64,000 nucleotides of DNA. Source: Paenibacillus doosanensis. Lineage in GTDB: Bacteria; Bacillota; Bacilli; Paenibacillales; NBRC-103111. How positions within the stretch are numbered: position 1 is the stretch's first letter; each line of letters starts with the position of its first letter. A program made the position numbers and the translations under genes. Under the pieces are notes generated by a model that was not told the DNA's origin, searched no databases, and saw only the letters and a list, made by a program, of their open reading frames with translations. Shown one piece after another: positions 43,517 to 52,778 of the stretch. The DNA lies in assembly GCF_025060755.1 (NCBI RefSeq), contig NZ_JANYUY010000003.1:124001-188000 (forward strand), in the 5' to 3' direction.

Positions 43517-44149
43517 TCAATACATGAACCGCTGCCGAAAACGAACACGGTCGAACTGTTCGACCGAAGAAAGCGGAACCTGTTTGCCGATTTTCACCAT
43601 CAGGCAGTTGGCGGGATGAGAGCAAATCTCCGGATCATCCGTCGCAAACCAGACCATATCCACGCTTTTCATCAGCTTTTCCATCATCTGTCGATAATCC
43701 CATACGCTTAGACCGCTTTTCTCCAAATCCCAATGCCAGTAATATTCGGTCGTAAAAGTAATCATATTTTCCAATTGGCCGTCTTCGAAGGCGAGCTGGA
43801 TCATCCGCTTGCCGAGCCCGAGCCCGCGGTAGTCGTCGGCCACTTCTATGGCGCCGAGCTCTATGAGGTCCTCCATATTGCCCTGGGACCACTGCTCCAT
43901 TTCGTCAGGGTAATGAAATGTGACATAGCCGACGATTTCATCGTCCAGCCGGGATAAAATAATGCGGCCTTCCGGCAGCTCGGCTATTTCAACCAGCGCT
44001 TCGAACTGGTCTTTGGGACGCCGGAACGCGTCCAGATCGCGGTGCATCCGGTACGTTTTGAGCTGCGCAGGAGGTACGGGGCCTTCCACTATAATCTGCG
44101 AATCGCGATAGGGGACGCGGCGGGAATGATATATTTTATGATGCTCCAT
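43517..44149 (-). CDS. acuA: AcuA, protein acetyltransferase acting on acetyl-CoA synthetase
   Basis: A 210-residue GNAT acetyltransferase. The start MEHHKIYHSRRV, the acetyl-CoA site segment IEVADDYRGLGLGKRMIQLA and the end SHPANCLMVKIGK...QFDRVRFRQRFMY match AcuA almost throughout. AcuA acetylates the conserved C-terminal Lys of AcsA and switches it off. ATG at 44149 with AAGGGAG upstream is preferred to the longer frame from 44227. It is divergent from acsA, with an extended -10 promoter at 44239-44244. Confidence 0.94.
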   Translation of the reverse strand: MEHHKIYHSRRVPYRDSQIIVEGPVPPAQLKTYRMHRDLDAFRRPKDQFEALVEIAELPEGRIILSRLDDEIVGYVTFHYPDEMEQWSQGNMEDLIELGAIEVADDYRGLGLGKRMIQLAFEDGQLENMITFTTEYYWHWDLEKSGLSVWDYRQMMEKLMKSVDMVWFATDDPEICSHPANCLMVKIGKQVPLSSVEQFDRVRFRQRFMY

Positions 44150-44238
44150 AGCTAGTTGTCTCCCTTCTTGCGGATCGAGCGGAGGTACTGTTGTCCATTG
44201 TTTTTTTGAGTTATCCTGCGCACCCATGCTTGTCTGAT

Positions 44239-44247
44239 ACTATACCA
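44239..44247 (-). promoter_or_regulatory. Extended -10 promoter of acuA/acuC
   Basis: On the minus strand TGGTATAGT provides TG plus a -10 hexamer TATAGT (44239-44244), about 90 bases before the acuA ATG. The motif is the same type as the acsA promoter facing the other way. Confidence 0.5.
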
Positions 44248-44292
44248 AAAAATCGGCGGCAAGAAAAGAAATAGTCTAATAAGCGGAGTCTG

Positions 44293-44351
44293 TGGTATAA
44301 TATTCGTTGTGGAAATCGAAGACTGCTTACTTCGGATGTAAGCGTTTCAAT
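44293..44351 (+). promoter_or_regulatory. acsA promoter with downstream cre-like site
   Basis: TGGTATAAT gives an extended -10 (TATAAT 44296-44301), with a start point near 44308. ATGTAAGCGTTTCAAT (44336-44351) matches 14 of 16 positions of the cre consensus and would lie at about +28, where CcpA blocks elongation. Carbon repression of acsA is known in B. subtilis. Confidence 0.6.
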
Positions 44352-44395
44352 GAAAATGGGAATTATTGATAGCACATATTAGGAGGTAGTAGCAA

Positions 44396-46120
44396 ATGGA
44401 TCACGCAAACGTTGAGAGTATTGAAGCCGTTTCCAAAACATCGAACATGAAAAATTACGAAGAAGAGCGCGCCCAGTTTAGCTGGGAAGCCATAGAAAAG
44501 CAATTTTCCTGGTCTACTACCGGCAAAGTCAATATGGCCCATGAGGCGATTGACCGTCATGCCGATTCGCAGAGACGGGATAAAGTCGCCCTTTATTACA
44601 GCGACGACAAGCGGGATGAGCAATATACGTATCAAGAGATGAAGCTGCAGTCGAATCGCTTCGGCAACGTGCTGCGCAAGCTGGGCATTGCCAAAGGCGA
44701 CCGTGTGTTCATCTTCATGCCGCGCACGCCGGAGCTGTATTTCTCCTTGCTTGGATCGATTAAGATCGGCGCCGTCGTGGGCCCGCTGTTCGAAGCGTTT
44801 ATGGAAACGGCCGTCAGAGACCGCCTGCAGGACAGCAGCGCGGTAGCGATCATTACGACGCCGGCTCTCGTACACCGCGTACCTGTGAGCGAACTGCCCG
44901 ACTTGAAGCATGTGATTCTCGTCGGCGATAATATCGATCTGGCCGAAGGCCAAGTCGATTATCATAAAGAAATGGCGCAGTCCTCGGATGAGCTGGAGCT
45001 GGAATGGGTGGACCGCGAAGACGGCATGCTGATTCATTACACTTCGGGATCGACGGGTAAACCGAAGGGCGTCTTCCATGTCCATAACGCGATGCTTCAG
45101 CATTATTATACGGGTCGCGTCGTGCTCGACCTGCAGGATAACGACGTATATTGGTGTACGGCGGACCCGGGTTGGGTAACGGGCACATCGTACGGTATAT
45201 TCGCTCCTTGGCTCAACGGAGTTACCAACGTGATCCGCGGCGGCCGTTTCAGCCCGCAGGACTGGTACGCAACGCTGGAGAAGTACAAGGTGACCGTTTG
45301 GTACAGCGCTCCGACCGCATTTCGCATGCTGATGGGCGCTGGAGACGACGTATCGAAGCAGTTCGATCTATCCGCGCTGCGCCATGTGCTTAGCGTAGGG
45401 GAGCCGCTGAATCCGGAGGTTGTCCGCTGGGGATTGAAGGTATACAATCAGCGCATTCACGATACATGGTGGATGACCGAAACCGGCGGACAATTGATCT
45501 GTAACTATCCTTGCATGGCGATTCGTCCGGGCTCGATGGGCAAGCCGCTTCCCGGCGTGGAAGCCGCCATTATCGACGACGCGGGCAACATTTTGCCGCC
45601 GTACCGGATGGGGAACCTGGCGATCAAGACGCCATGGCCGTCGATGATGCGCAAAATTTGGAACAACCCGGCCAAATACGAGGAATACTTCCGCATCAGC
45701 GGGTGGTATATTTCCGGTGACTCGGCTTACTGTGACGAGGACGGCTACTTCTGGTTCCAAGGACGTATCGACGACGTAATTAATACGGCCGGCGAACGCG
45801 TAGGCCCGTTCGAGGTCGAGAGCAAACTGGTTGAGCATCCTGCCGTAGCGGAAGCCGGGGTTATCGGCAAACCGGACCCGATGCGCGGCGAGATCATTAA
45901 AGCGTTTATCGCCCTGCGCGAAGGCTTCGAGCCGTCGGAAGAGCTGAAGGCGGATATTTCCAAATTCGTCAAAGTCGGATTGTCGGCGCATGCCGCTCCT
46001 CGCGAGATCGAATTCAGAGATAAGCTTCCCAAAACGCGCAGCGGTAAAATTATGCGCCGCGTGCTGAAAGCGTGGGAGCTGAATTTGCCGACAGGCGATC
46101 TGTCCACGATCGAAGATTAG
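44396..46120 (+). CDS. acsA: Acetyl-CoA synthetase
   Basis: A 574-residue AMP-forming ligase that activates acetate to acetyl-CoA. The AMP-binding motif YTSGSTGKPKG, the hinge GWYISGDSAYCDEDGYFWFQGRIDDVIN and the C-terminal PKTRSGKIMRR are present. Lys551 in SGK is the catalytic lysine that AcuA acetylates. The length matches B. subtilis AcsA. AGGAGG precedes the ATG. Divergent acuA/acuC provide its on/off control, and CcpA probably its transcriptional control. Confidence 0.96.
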   Translation: MDHANVESIEAVSKTSNMKNYEEERAQFSWEAIEKQFSWSTTGKVNMAHEAIDRHADSQRRDKVALYYSDDKRDEQYTYQEMKLQSNRFGNVLRKLGIAKGDRVFIFMPRTPELYFSLLGSIKIGAVVGPLFEAFMETAVRDRLQDSSAVAIITTPALVHRVPVSELPDLKHVILVGDNIDLAEGQVDYHKEMAQSSDELELEWVDREDGMLIHYTSGSTGKPKGVFHVHNAMLQHYYTGRVVLDLQDNDVYWCTADPGWVTGTSYGIFAPWLNGVTNVIRGGRFSPQDWYATLEKYKVTVWYSAPTAFRMLMGAGDDVSKQFDLSALRHVLSVGEPLNPEVVRWGLKVYNQRIHDTWWMTETGGQLICNYPCMAIRPGSMGKPLPGVEAAIIDDAGNILPPYRMGNLAIKTPWPSMMRKIWNNPAKYEEYFRISGWYISGDSAYCDEDGYFWFQGRIDDVINTAGERVGPFEVESKLVEHPAVAEAGVIGKPDPMRGEIIKAFIALREGFEPSEELKADISKFVKVGLSAHAAPREIEFRDKLPKTRSGKIMRRVLKAWELNLPTGDLSTIED

Positions 46121-46148
46121 ATTAGAAAAATAAACGGTCAATAGTTAA

Positions 46149-46211
46149 GCACCCTGCCGGAGATAGAGCGCAGCCAGCCGCTAAGATCGCTCCTTCGAGC
46201 AGGGTGTTTTT
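46149..46211 (+). terminator. Terminator of acsA
   Basis: GCACCCTGC pairs with GCAGGGTG, then TTTTT. The loop is about 40 bases with inner pairing. Confidence 0.75.
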
Positions 46212-46259
46212 CGCGGTTTTCTTATTATGCTCGCGATTTTCATACGGCGCATCAAGCCC

Positions 46260-46321
46260 AAAAAAAGGATGGTTCTACGAAGCTCTTCGTTGTCTCAAGA
46301 GCCTGTAAACCATCCTTTTTT
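46260..46321. terminator. Bidirectional terminator after the PBP gene
   Basis: AAAAAAGGATGGTT and AACCATCCTTTTTT are perfect inverted copies. An inner CTCTT/AAGAG stem is also present. On the minus strand it ends the PBP1A transcript. Confidence 0.85.
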
Positions 46322-46375
46322 GCTTCTTCGTACCGGAGAGCTTCCGCGGCGCATTAGATCCGGTACGGCGTTCCT

Positions 46376-49300
46376 TTACTTCTTATATTTGATAGCCGCT
46401 GAAGCTTTGGATTCGCCAAGCTCGTTGACGGCAGTAATTTTGTAGTAACCTTCATAGCCGGATGCGTAATACCTGAATTCAGTAGCGTTGTTGACGCTGC
46501 CCAGCTTTGCATAATCTCCGTTTTCTTTTTTGCTGTAGTAGACGATGTACTGTTTGACCTTATCTTTATCCGCGTTAGCTTTCCAGTTTAGCAATATCCC
46601 TGCGCCGCTAGATTTGACCGTCAAGCCCGACGGAGCGGCGGGAATGTCCTTGGCCGGTCCATCGTTTTTCTCATTCGGCTCATTCGGATTTTGACCTTTT
46701 CCATCGTTACCTGCTTCAGGACTGCCGCCCTGTACGATTCCGCCGTTCTCATCCGGCGTAAGGAAAAGCAGATCCATGCTGGTGCCGTCCGTATAGGCGC
46801 CTTTGCTTGGAACGGACTCCTTGCCTGCAACGTCTACGGCGGTAATGTAATAGCCGATCGGTCCGGAAGCCGAAGTCTGGTCCGTAAATTTCGTTTCGGT
46901 GCCAGCCTCCACGACTTTGCCTACTCGCTGGAAGGAGGCATGATTGACCGAACGGTACAGCCTGTAACCGACGACATCCTCGCTTGGACTCGCTTGGAAA
47001 GTAATCGTGCTCGTGTCGCCCGAATGCGTCGCTACGACCGTCGTAGGGGCGCTAGGCGCCTTGCCGTCATCGACACGAGGATCGGTCTCGGACGGCGCGT
47101 CATCTTCGTAATCGGTAGGCCGGTACGCATCCAGCGAATGCTGGCGGTCTTTGGGCAGCTTGCCGACGACGGCCTGAAGCTCCTGCATTAACGAAGTAAG
47201 CGACTTCTGGCGCTTGATGACCGTCTTCTCCTGCACGAATTCCGCTGGAGTCTCGGCTTGGGCGATATAGTTAATGCCGTTGTATTGAATGATCGGCAGC
47301 TTCACCATGACATCGTCCTCTTCGGTCGGAATGTCCTTTTTGTTGAACAGATCGGTGACCAGCTTGCCGGCCTTGGTCGTCGCCTCGCTCGGAAGCTTGC
47401 CGGATAAACTGGATACCGTCATTTCCACGATATTGTCCGGACGCTTGAACTGCTTGGTCGGGAAATATTCCGGCTTCTTGTCGATCGCCGCGTCCATGGC
47501 AAGCGCCCATATATCTTTGGCGCGGTTGGTGCCCCCCGTTTTTTTGCTCAGCTTGTATGCGGGAGAGTCATAACCTGCCCATACCCCGAGCGTAATGTCG
47601 GGCGTATATCCCATATACCAGGCGTCCGCGTCATCCTGCGTAGAGCCCGTTTTGCCGACGATCGAGATTTTGCCGTAATGCTTGAATTTGCTCATCAGAT
47701 CCGTCGCAGTCCCTGCGGTAACAACGGTGCGCATCATATCCGTCATCAGATAAGCCGTCTGCTCGGAGAACGCCGTTGTCGGCTTCAACTCCTGCTCGAA
47801 GACGGTTTTTCCGTTGGAATCGGTAATTTTACGGATCATAAACGTTTCATTATAAACGCCTTTGTTGGCGATCGCCGCGTAAGCGCCGGTCAGCTCTTTG
47901 ACCGATAAGCCGTATTTCAGACCGCCGATAACCCCCGTTTGGGCGACGTAATCTTCCGGGGAAATGGTGGTGATGCCGAGCTTTTTGGCGAAATCCCAGG
48001 CGTTCTTGATGCCGACGACATCAATGAACAGCTTGATGGCCGGAATATTGTACGACTGGTTCAGCGCGCGGCGCGCTGTAATCAGGCCGTGATACTGGTT
48101 ATCCCAGTTTTCCGGAATGTGATAACCGACTTTCGTGCCGTCCTTCAAAATAATCGGAACGTCGTCGATGATCGAGGCGGGCTGAATCGCCCCTTTCTCA
48201 ATCGCCGGAACATAGGCCGCAATCGGCTTCATGGTCGAGCCGGGCTGACGGTAAGCTTGGGTCGCATGATTAAGCTGTTCCGTGAAAAAATCGCGCCCTT
48301 CGATCATGCCGAGAATCGCGCCGGTTTTGTTGTCGATCATGACCGCGCCGATTTGCTCCACCCCTTTGGTCGGATCGTCCGGAGTAAAGTTTTTGGGATT
48401 CTCGGAAATGACATGCATCGCGTCGTAAATGTCTTTGTCGATCGTCGTATAAATATGATAGCCGCCGCGGTACATTTGCGCCTGTACGTTTTTCAGCGCT
48501 TCACTGTAGGCATCCGTATCCGGCTGTGCCGCAAGCTTCGGATCTTGCGCCTTAAGCAGAGCTTTGGCCGCCTCTTTTTCGACCTCAATCATAAGATAAG
48601 GATAGGTGGAATACGCCTTCTTGGACGGCTCGGCGAGCGAGCTTTGCAGATCGAAGCTCAGCGCCTCCTGATACTGCTGCTGGTTGATTTTACCTTCTTC
48701 GAGCATCCGGCGCAGCACCAGCTGCGCTCTGGAGACAGCACGCTTGAAGGCGGCTCCGTCGAACTGCCCTTTGCTCGTGAACGCCGAATAGTTGCTCGGC
48801 TGCTGCGGCAGACCGGCCAAATACGCCGCCTGCGCAATATTGAGATCATGCAGATCGTTAATGTTGAAAATGCCTTTGGCCGCCGCTTTAATACCGTATA
48901 GATTATAGCCTGTCGAACCGTTGCCGTAAGGAATTTTGTTTAAGTAAGCAAGTAAAATTTCATCCTTGGACATGAGCCTTTCCATGCGCAGAGCGAGGAA
49001 AATTTCCTTCGCTTTCCGGCTGTCTTCACGGTCCAGGGACAAGAAAACGCGTCTGGCAAGCTGCTGGGTAATCGTGCTGCCGCCGGTCTGGACGTTCTCC
49101 CTTAACAGCTTCTGTACGACCGCTCGCGCCGTACTCCTGAAATCGATGCCGTGATGCTCGTAAAAATTGTTGTCCTCGATGGCGAACACCGCATCGAGCA
49201 TAATTTGGGGAATGTCCTTCAGCTCGGCCATTCTGCGGTCTTCCTCCGAGCGCAGCTGGCCGATTACGGTATCGTCGTTAAAATAGACGAAGCCGGTCAT

Positions 49301-49510
49301 CGCATTTTCCTGTACTTGCTCCATCATAAAATCTTTGCTGCGGACAGGGTCGTCCTTGACCAGCGCAGAGACGTATCCGAATGCGGCTCCGCCTCCGAGA
49401 AATCCCGCAATGATGCCGGCTATGAACATCCATTTGAGCGTGATCAGCGTGTATTTGCCTATGTTCCATAATATCTTTCCGGCCTTACGTTCTTTTTTCT
49501 CCATCTCCAT
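46376..49510 (-). CDS. Class A penicillin-binding protein with C-terminal FN3 domains
   Basis: About 1044 residues, a bifunctional peptidoglycan synthase. One membrane segment lies at about 15-50. The glycosyltransferase domain has Glu112 in AIEDNNFYEHHG and GGSTITQQLARR. The transpeptidase has Ser425 of GSTMKP, a KTG box in GKTGSTQDDADAWYMGYTP, and SYN in ALNQSYNIPA. Two fibronectin type III modules follow (SAPTTVVATHSGDTSTITF and PAAPSGLTVKSSGAGILLNW) with a Gly/Asn-rich spacer. FN3 tails on PBP1A are seen in Paenibacillaceae and some other Gram-positives. ATG at 49510 with GGGAGG 12 bases upstream; the frame is open further to 49630. An extended -10 TGCTATAAT lies upstream. Confidence 0.9.
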   Translation of the reverse strand: MEMEKKERKAGKILWNIGKYTLITLKWMFIAGIIAGFLGGGAAFGYVSALVKDDPVRSKDFMMEQVQENAMTGFVYFNDDTVIGQLRSEEDRRMAELKDIPQIMLDAVFAIEDNNFYEHHGIDFRSTARAVVQKLLRENVQTGGSTITQQLARRVFLSLDREDSRKAKEIFLALRMERLMSKDEILLAYLNKIPYGNGSTGYNLYGIKAAAKGIFNINDLHDLNIAQAAYLAGLPQQPSNYSAFTSKGQFDGAAFKRAVSRAQLVLRRMLEEGKINQQQYQEALSFDLQSSLAEPSKKAYSTYPYLMIEVEKEAAKALLKAQDPKLAAQPDTDAYSEALKNVQAQMYRGGYHIYTTIDKDIYDAMHVISENPKNFTPDDPTKGVEQIGAVMIDNKTGAILGMIEGRDFFTEQLNHATQAYRQPGSTMKPIAAYVPAIEKGAIQPASIIDDVPIILKDGTKVGYHIPENWDNQYHGLITARRALNQSYNIPAIKLFIDVVGIKNAWDFAKKLGITTISPEDYVAQTGVIGGLKYGLSVKELTGAYAAIANKGVYNETFMIRKITDSNGKTVFEQELKPTTAFSEQTAYLMTDMMRTVVTAGTATDLMSKFKHYGKISIVGKTGSTQDDADAWYMGYTPDITLGVWAGYDSPAYKLSKKTGGTNRAKDIWALAMDAAIDKKPEYFPTKQFKRPDNIVEMTVSSLSGKLPSEATTKAGKLVTDLFNKKDIPTEEDDVMVKLPIIQYNGINYIAQAETPAEFVQEKTVIKRQKSLTSLMQELQAVVGKLPKDRQHSLDAYRPTDYEDDAPSETDPRVDDGKAPSAPTTVVATHSGDTSTITFQASPSEDVVGYRLYRSVNHASFQRVGKVVEAGTETKFTDQTSASGPIGYYITAVDVAGKESVPSKGAYTDGTSMDLLFLTPDENGGIVQGGSPEAGNDGKGQNPNEPNEKNDGPAKDIPAAPSGLTVKSSGAGILLNWKANADKDKVKQYIVYYSKKENGDYAKLGSVNNATEFRYYASGYEGYYKITAVNELGESKASAAIKYKK

Positions 49511-49552
49511 GCCGATAAAAATCCTCCCGATTTTGGAAAACATACGTAGTTT

Positions 49553-49561
49553 ATTATAGCA
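49553..49561 (-). promoter_or_regulatory. Extended -10 promoter of the PBP gene
   Basis: On the minus strand TGCTATAAT is a consensus extended -10 (TATAAT at 49553-49558), about 45 bases before the start codon. Confidence 0.55.
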
Positions 49562-49613
49562 CAAAGGATCATCGCATGGACACTGGCGTTGCTGACGATT
49601 CAATGACGCATGT

Positions 49614-49643
49614 TTGACAATCGAATCCATCTTGTGATATAAC
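49614..49643 (+). promoter_or_regulatory. Promoter of tyrS
   Basis: TTGACA (49614-49619), an 18-base spacer and TATAAC (49638-49643). The start point would be near 49650, giving a leader of about 380 bases that contains the T-box. Confidence 0.75.
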
Positions 49644-49649
49644 TTGGGT

Positions 49650-49990
49650 TAATCGCATACGACAAATGCTTTGAAGGACTTGGCGACCGGGCAGGAATGA
49701 GCTGTGCCGCCGCCGCGAGTAGAGTCGGGAATTCAGCTTGCAGAGAACCGGTGGGTGGTGCGAACCGGCAGTTGACCTTGATTCGAATTACCGTCCGGAG
49801 CAGGGGAAGGGAACGTTAGACCTTAACAAGTAGCTTCCTGCCGGGTTTGACCCGTTATCGTTTCAAAGTGAAAGCATACGACTTTTTCCCCGGTGATACC
49901 GGCTGCGGAAGAAGCCTCGTTATCAATGCTTTAATTAGGGTGGTACCGCGAGCAACAGCCTTCTCGTCCCTTTGTGGATGAGAGGGCTTT
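49650..49990 (+). ncRNA. T-box leader of tyrS
   Basis: The T-box core AGGGTGGTACCGCG is intact at 49937-49950. A terminator made of AGCCTTCTC and GAGAGGGCT plus TTTTT (about 49956-49990) competes with the antiterminator that the core forms. The upstream part has a long Stem I-like structure with AGTAGAG, GGTGGGTGG and paired CCGGT/ACCGG-type arms. A TAC at 49789-49791, in the position expected for the specifier on the 3' side of Stem I, fits tyrosine. Uncharged tRNA-Tyr would allow read-through into tyrS. Confidence 0.9.
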
Positions 49991-50028
49991 TTGTATTTTA
50001 TTTTACTTACGAAAGGGAGTAGAGCATT

Positions 50029-51282
50029 GTGGACATTTTACAGGAACTGAATTACAGAGGATTGATTCATCAGTTGACCGACGAAGAGGGATTGGCCAAA
50101 AAGATCAGCGAAGAGCCTATCGTGCTGTATGCCGGGTTCGACCCGACGGCGGACAGCTTGCATATCGGCCATTTGCTGCCGATTTTATGCTTGAAGCGTT
50201 TCCAGATGGCGGGGCATTTGCCGGTCGCTTTGGTAGGCGGCGGCACCGGGCTCATCGGAGACCCGAGCGGAAGATCGACGGAGCGTTCGTTAAATACGCA
50301 GGATATCGTCGTTGAGTGGACCGACAAGCTGAAGAAGCAGCTGTCCCGCTTCTTGGATTTCGATTCGAGCGTGAATCCGGCACGGATGGAAAACAACTAC
50401 AACTGGCTCGGCGATCTGAACGTCATTACCTTCCTGCGAGACATCGGCAAAAACTTCTCGGTCAATTACATGCTGGCCAAAGACAGCGTGGATTCCCGCT
50501 TAAGCAACGGAATTTCCTTTACCGAGTTCAGCTACATGATTTTGCAGGCTTACGACTTTTTCCGCATGAACAGCGATATCAACTGCTCCCTGCAGGTGGG
50601 AGGAAGCGACCAGTGGGGCAACATTACGGCAGGTCTGGAGCTGATCGGCAAATCGACGGGCAACAAGGCGTTCGGCTTGACGATGCCTCTCGTTACGAAA
50701 AGCGACGGCACCAAGTTCGGCAAAACGGCCGGAGGCGCGGTCTGGCTCGACGCCGACAAAACGTCTCCGTACCAGTTCTACCAGTTCTGGATCAATACGC
50801 ACGATAACGATGTCGTGAAGTTCCTCAAATACTTCACCTTCCTCGCTCCGGAGGAAATTGCCCGCCTGGAAGAACAGGTGAGCGCAAGTCCGGAGAAGCG
50901 CGAGGCGCAGCGCGTTCTGGCCAAAGAAGTAACGGAACTTGTGCACGGAGCGGATGCGGCTCTGAGCGCAATTAAAATTTCCGAAGTTTTGTTCAGCGGC
51001 AACGTGGACACTCTGTCGGGCCGCGAGATCGAGGATGCGTTCCAGGATGTACCTTCGGCGGAAGTGACGGGCGAGATTGCGCTGATCGATTTGCTGCTGG
51101 CGGTCAAAGCGGCGCCTTCGAAGCGCCAGGCGAAGCAGGATATCGAGAGCGGAGCGGTTTCCGTGAACGGGGCGAAGGTGACGGATCTGAATAAAGCGCT
51201 GACGGCCGGCGACGGGATGGAAGGTAAATATATCGTCATCCGCCGCGGCAAGCGTAATTACTACCTCGCCAAGTTCGTGTAA
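50029..51282 (+). CDS. tyrS: Tyrosyl-tRNA synthetase
   Basis: A 417-residue class I synthetase. The HIGH motif is in LHIGHLLPI, the KMSKS equivalent is KFGKTAGG, and the tyrosine site segment GFDPTADSLHIGH and SLQVGGSDQWGNI are intact. The C-terminal S4 RNA-binding domain begins at about residue 350 (KRQAKQDIESGAVSVNGAKV). GTG at 50029 has AAAGGGAG upstream. It is controlled by the T-box leader and ends in the hairpin at 51336-51384. Confidence 0.96.
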   Translation: MDILQELNYRGLIHQLTDEEGLAKKISEEPIVLYAGFDPTADSLHIGHLLPILCLKRFQMAGHLPVALVGGGTGLIGDPSGRSTERSLNTQDIVVEWTDKLKKQLSRFLDFDSSVNPARMENNYNWLGDLNVITFLRDIGKNFSVNYMLAKDSVDSRLSNGISFTEFSYMILQAYDFFRMNSDINCSLQVGGSDQWGNITAGLELIGKSTGNKAFGLTMPLVTKSDGTKFGKTAGGAVWLDADKTSPYQFYQFWINTHDNDVVKFLKYFTFLAPEEIARLEEQVSASPEKREAQRVLAKEVTELVHGADAALSAIKISEVLFSGNVDTLSGREIEDAFQDVPSAEVTGEIALIDLLLAVKAAPSKRQAKQDIESGAVSVNGAKVTDLNKALTAGDGMEGKYIVIRRGKRNYYLAKFV

Positions 51283-51335
51283 AACGCGCTAAAGCCATGA
51301 TAGGCTCGCGATAGTTGCATAGCTATAAACGGAAA

Positions 51336-51384
51336 GGTCTCGGGTCCCGTTCATCGCAAGATGAGCCGGGACGAGGCCTTTTTT
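51336..51384 (+). terminator. Terminator of tyrS
   Basis: GGTCTCG, GTCCCG and TTCAT pair with ATGA, CGGGAC and CGAGGCC, followed by TTTTTT. Confidence 0.9.
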
Positions 51385-51786
51385 AGTGTTTATGAATGCT
51401 GCCTGCAAGAACGAAGGGGACAAGCAAAGCGGAAGAGAGCTCCCGTTTGCCCTTCAGCAACCCAAAAGCCGCCCTCCATTAAAATGAAGGGCAGCCTTGA
51501 AGTCATCGATTACCGGCTGCAGAACTCGCTGACGACAAAAATCCCTGATATTTAAGGGCTTGCGGTCGTTGCCAAATCAATTAGCCCCACTCCGCTCATT
51601 ATGTTTTGTTTTGTGAAGTTCCATCCATACCCGTCCTTTTGCGTGGGTAGACGCTCTTGGGGACGCAAGATAAAGGCGGCATTAAAGAAGCGAACACATG
51701 GTACTAAGGAGGGAAAGTGCTTTGTGGATTATTTCTGTTAATATGGTACCATAGTGAAAAAGCATGGTAGGGAGGTGGCAATTGGA
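51385..51786. other. Gene-free stretch after tyrS
   Basis: About 400 bases. GCCGCCCTCCAT (51468-51479) and ATGAAGGGCAGC (51484-51495) form an imperfect hairpin without a T-run. ATGGTACCAT (51743-51752) is a 10-base palindrome close to the next gene and may be an operator. A short open frame at 51361-51555 begins in the tyrS terminator and looks spurious. Confidence 0.35.
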
Positions 51787-51972
51787 GTGTACGAATACAA
51801 ATATGTAGAAACATCATTAGGTGGAATTTTCACATCCGCAAAGCATCGAGAAACAATTGACGAAAATGCCAAAGAAGGATGGAAATTAGTACAGGTTTTA
51901 CCGACAAACTATAATGGATATGGTAAACCTACTTCATACGAGATCATTTTTGAACGTCTCATTCAAAAATGA
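51787..51972 (+). CDS. DUF4177 family small protein
   Basis: A 61-residue protein with YEYKYVETSLGGIF, then HRETIDENAKEGWKLVQVLP and YEIIFERL, which is the DUF4177 pattern (a single beta-alpha-beta-type domain with the KEGW..V.V core). GTG at 51787 has GGGAGGTG 9 bases upstream; a longer frame begins at 51754 inside that region. The function is unknown. The AT-rich context suggests an accessory gene. Confidence 0.75.
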   Translation: MYEYKYVETSLGGIFTSAKHRETIDENAKEGWKLVQVLPTNYNGYGKPTSYEIIFERLIQK

Positions 51973-52026
51973 TTTAGGAATAAGGATTGGACGGTTCATT
52001 AAATAAACGAGATACGCTCATAAATT

Positions 52027-52053
52027 AAAGCACTCAGCAGAGTGCTTTTTTTG
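52027..52053 (+). terminator. Terminator of the DUF4177 gene
   Basis: AAAGCACTC pairs with GAGTGCTTT across AGCA, followed by TTTTT. Confidence 0.88.
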
Positions 52054-52279
52054 CTATTGAAGTTCGCAAGTCAGCAGGTCTGGACGGAACTTATTGAATG
52101 AAGGGCAGATTAATTTAATGCTTGCAGCGCTCAAGATAAATTTGATAATGTATAAATACACAATTTTACATATAATTATGTGGAGTGGCTGGCTTAAGTA
52201 AAGTGCGACAGAATTTTTTCTCCTTTGTGTTCAAAAGGGCCAACGAGGAACGTTAGTGGAATGTTGAGGGGGGATTTCA

Positions 52280-52765
52280 ATGTCAATAAGAACCAGAGTT
52301 GCATGTGTTGCAGTAAAAGATGGACATATAGTTCTCATGGAAAAGCTGATCCCTAGCTACTTCAACTATAATCAATTAACCCCACCTGGAGGTGGGTTGG
52401 AGCTCCATGAAACCCTTGAGGAAGCATGCATTCGAGAAATGGATGAGGAGACGGGATTAAGGATACATTGCCCCATTCTTAAAGGAGTTGTTTCATATAT
52501 CAACTACAGTAACAACGATCATGCTGTAACATTTTTCTTTGTTACCGATGAAGTACACGGTGAGCTTATTACCAAAGAGCCTGAGAAGCATATTCCAAGG
52601 TGGGTCGAAATTGAAACATTAGCAGATAATAAGTTGGTTCCTTGTTATTATAAAGAATTCATAAAAATCATGCTAGACGAAAACAGTGGCATGCTCAATG
52701 CACGGTTAGAATGGAATAAGAAAGACTCTGATAAGAACTTTATTTGGAGTGTAAGTTTGAAATAA
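52280..52765 (+). CDS. Nudix hydrolase
   Basis: A 161-residue Nudix-fold hydrolase. The Nudix box GGGLELHETLEEACIREMDEETGL-type signature is complete at about residues 38-61 (G then E seven-spaced to REMDEETG), so it should bind Mg and cleave a nucleoside diphosphate-linked substrate. The remainder (HIPRWVEIETLADNKLVPCYYKEF) resembles ADP-ribose pyrophosphatase and MutT-like members. Substrate unknown. GAGGGGGGA precedes the ATG. It lies in an AT-richer patch with the DUF4177 gene. Bases 51973-52279 hold the terminator but no gene. Confidence 0.88.
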   Translation: MSIRTRVACVAVKDGHIVLMEKLIPSYFNYNQLTPPGGGLELHETLEEACIREMDEETGLRIHCPILKGVVSYINYSNNDHAVTFFFVTDEVHGELITKEPEKHIPRWVEIETLADNKLVPCYYKEFIKIMLDENSGMLNARLEWNKKDSDKNFIWSVSLK

Positions 52766-52778
52766 CGGAGAACGATAG

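Noticed and set aside
51361-51555. 64-codon frame after tyrS
   Set aside because: Starts inside the tyrS terminator and encodes nothing recognisable.
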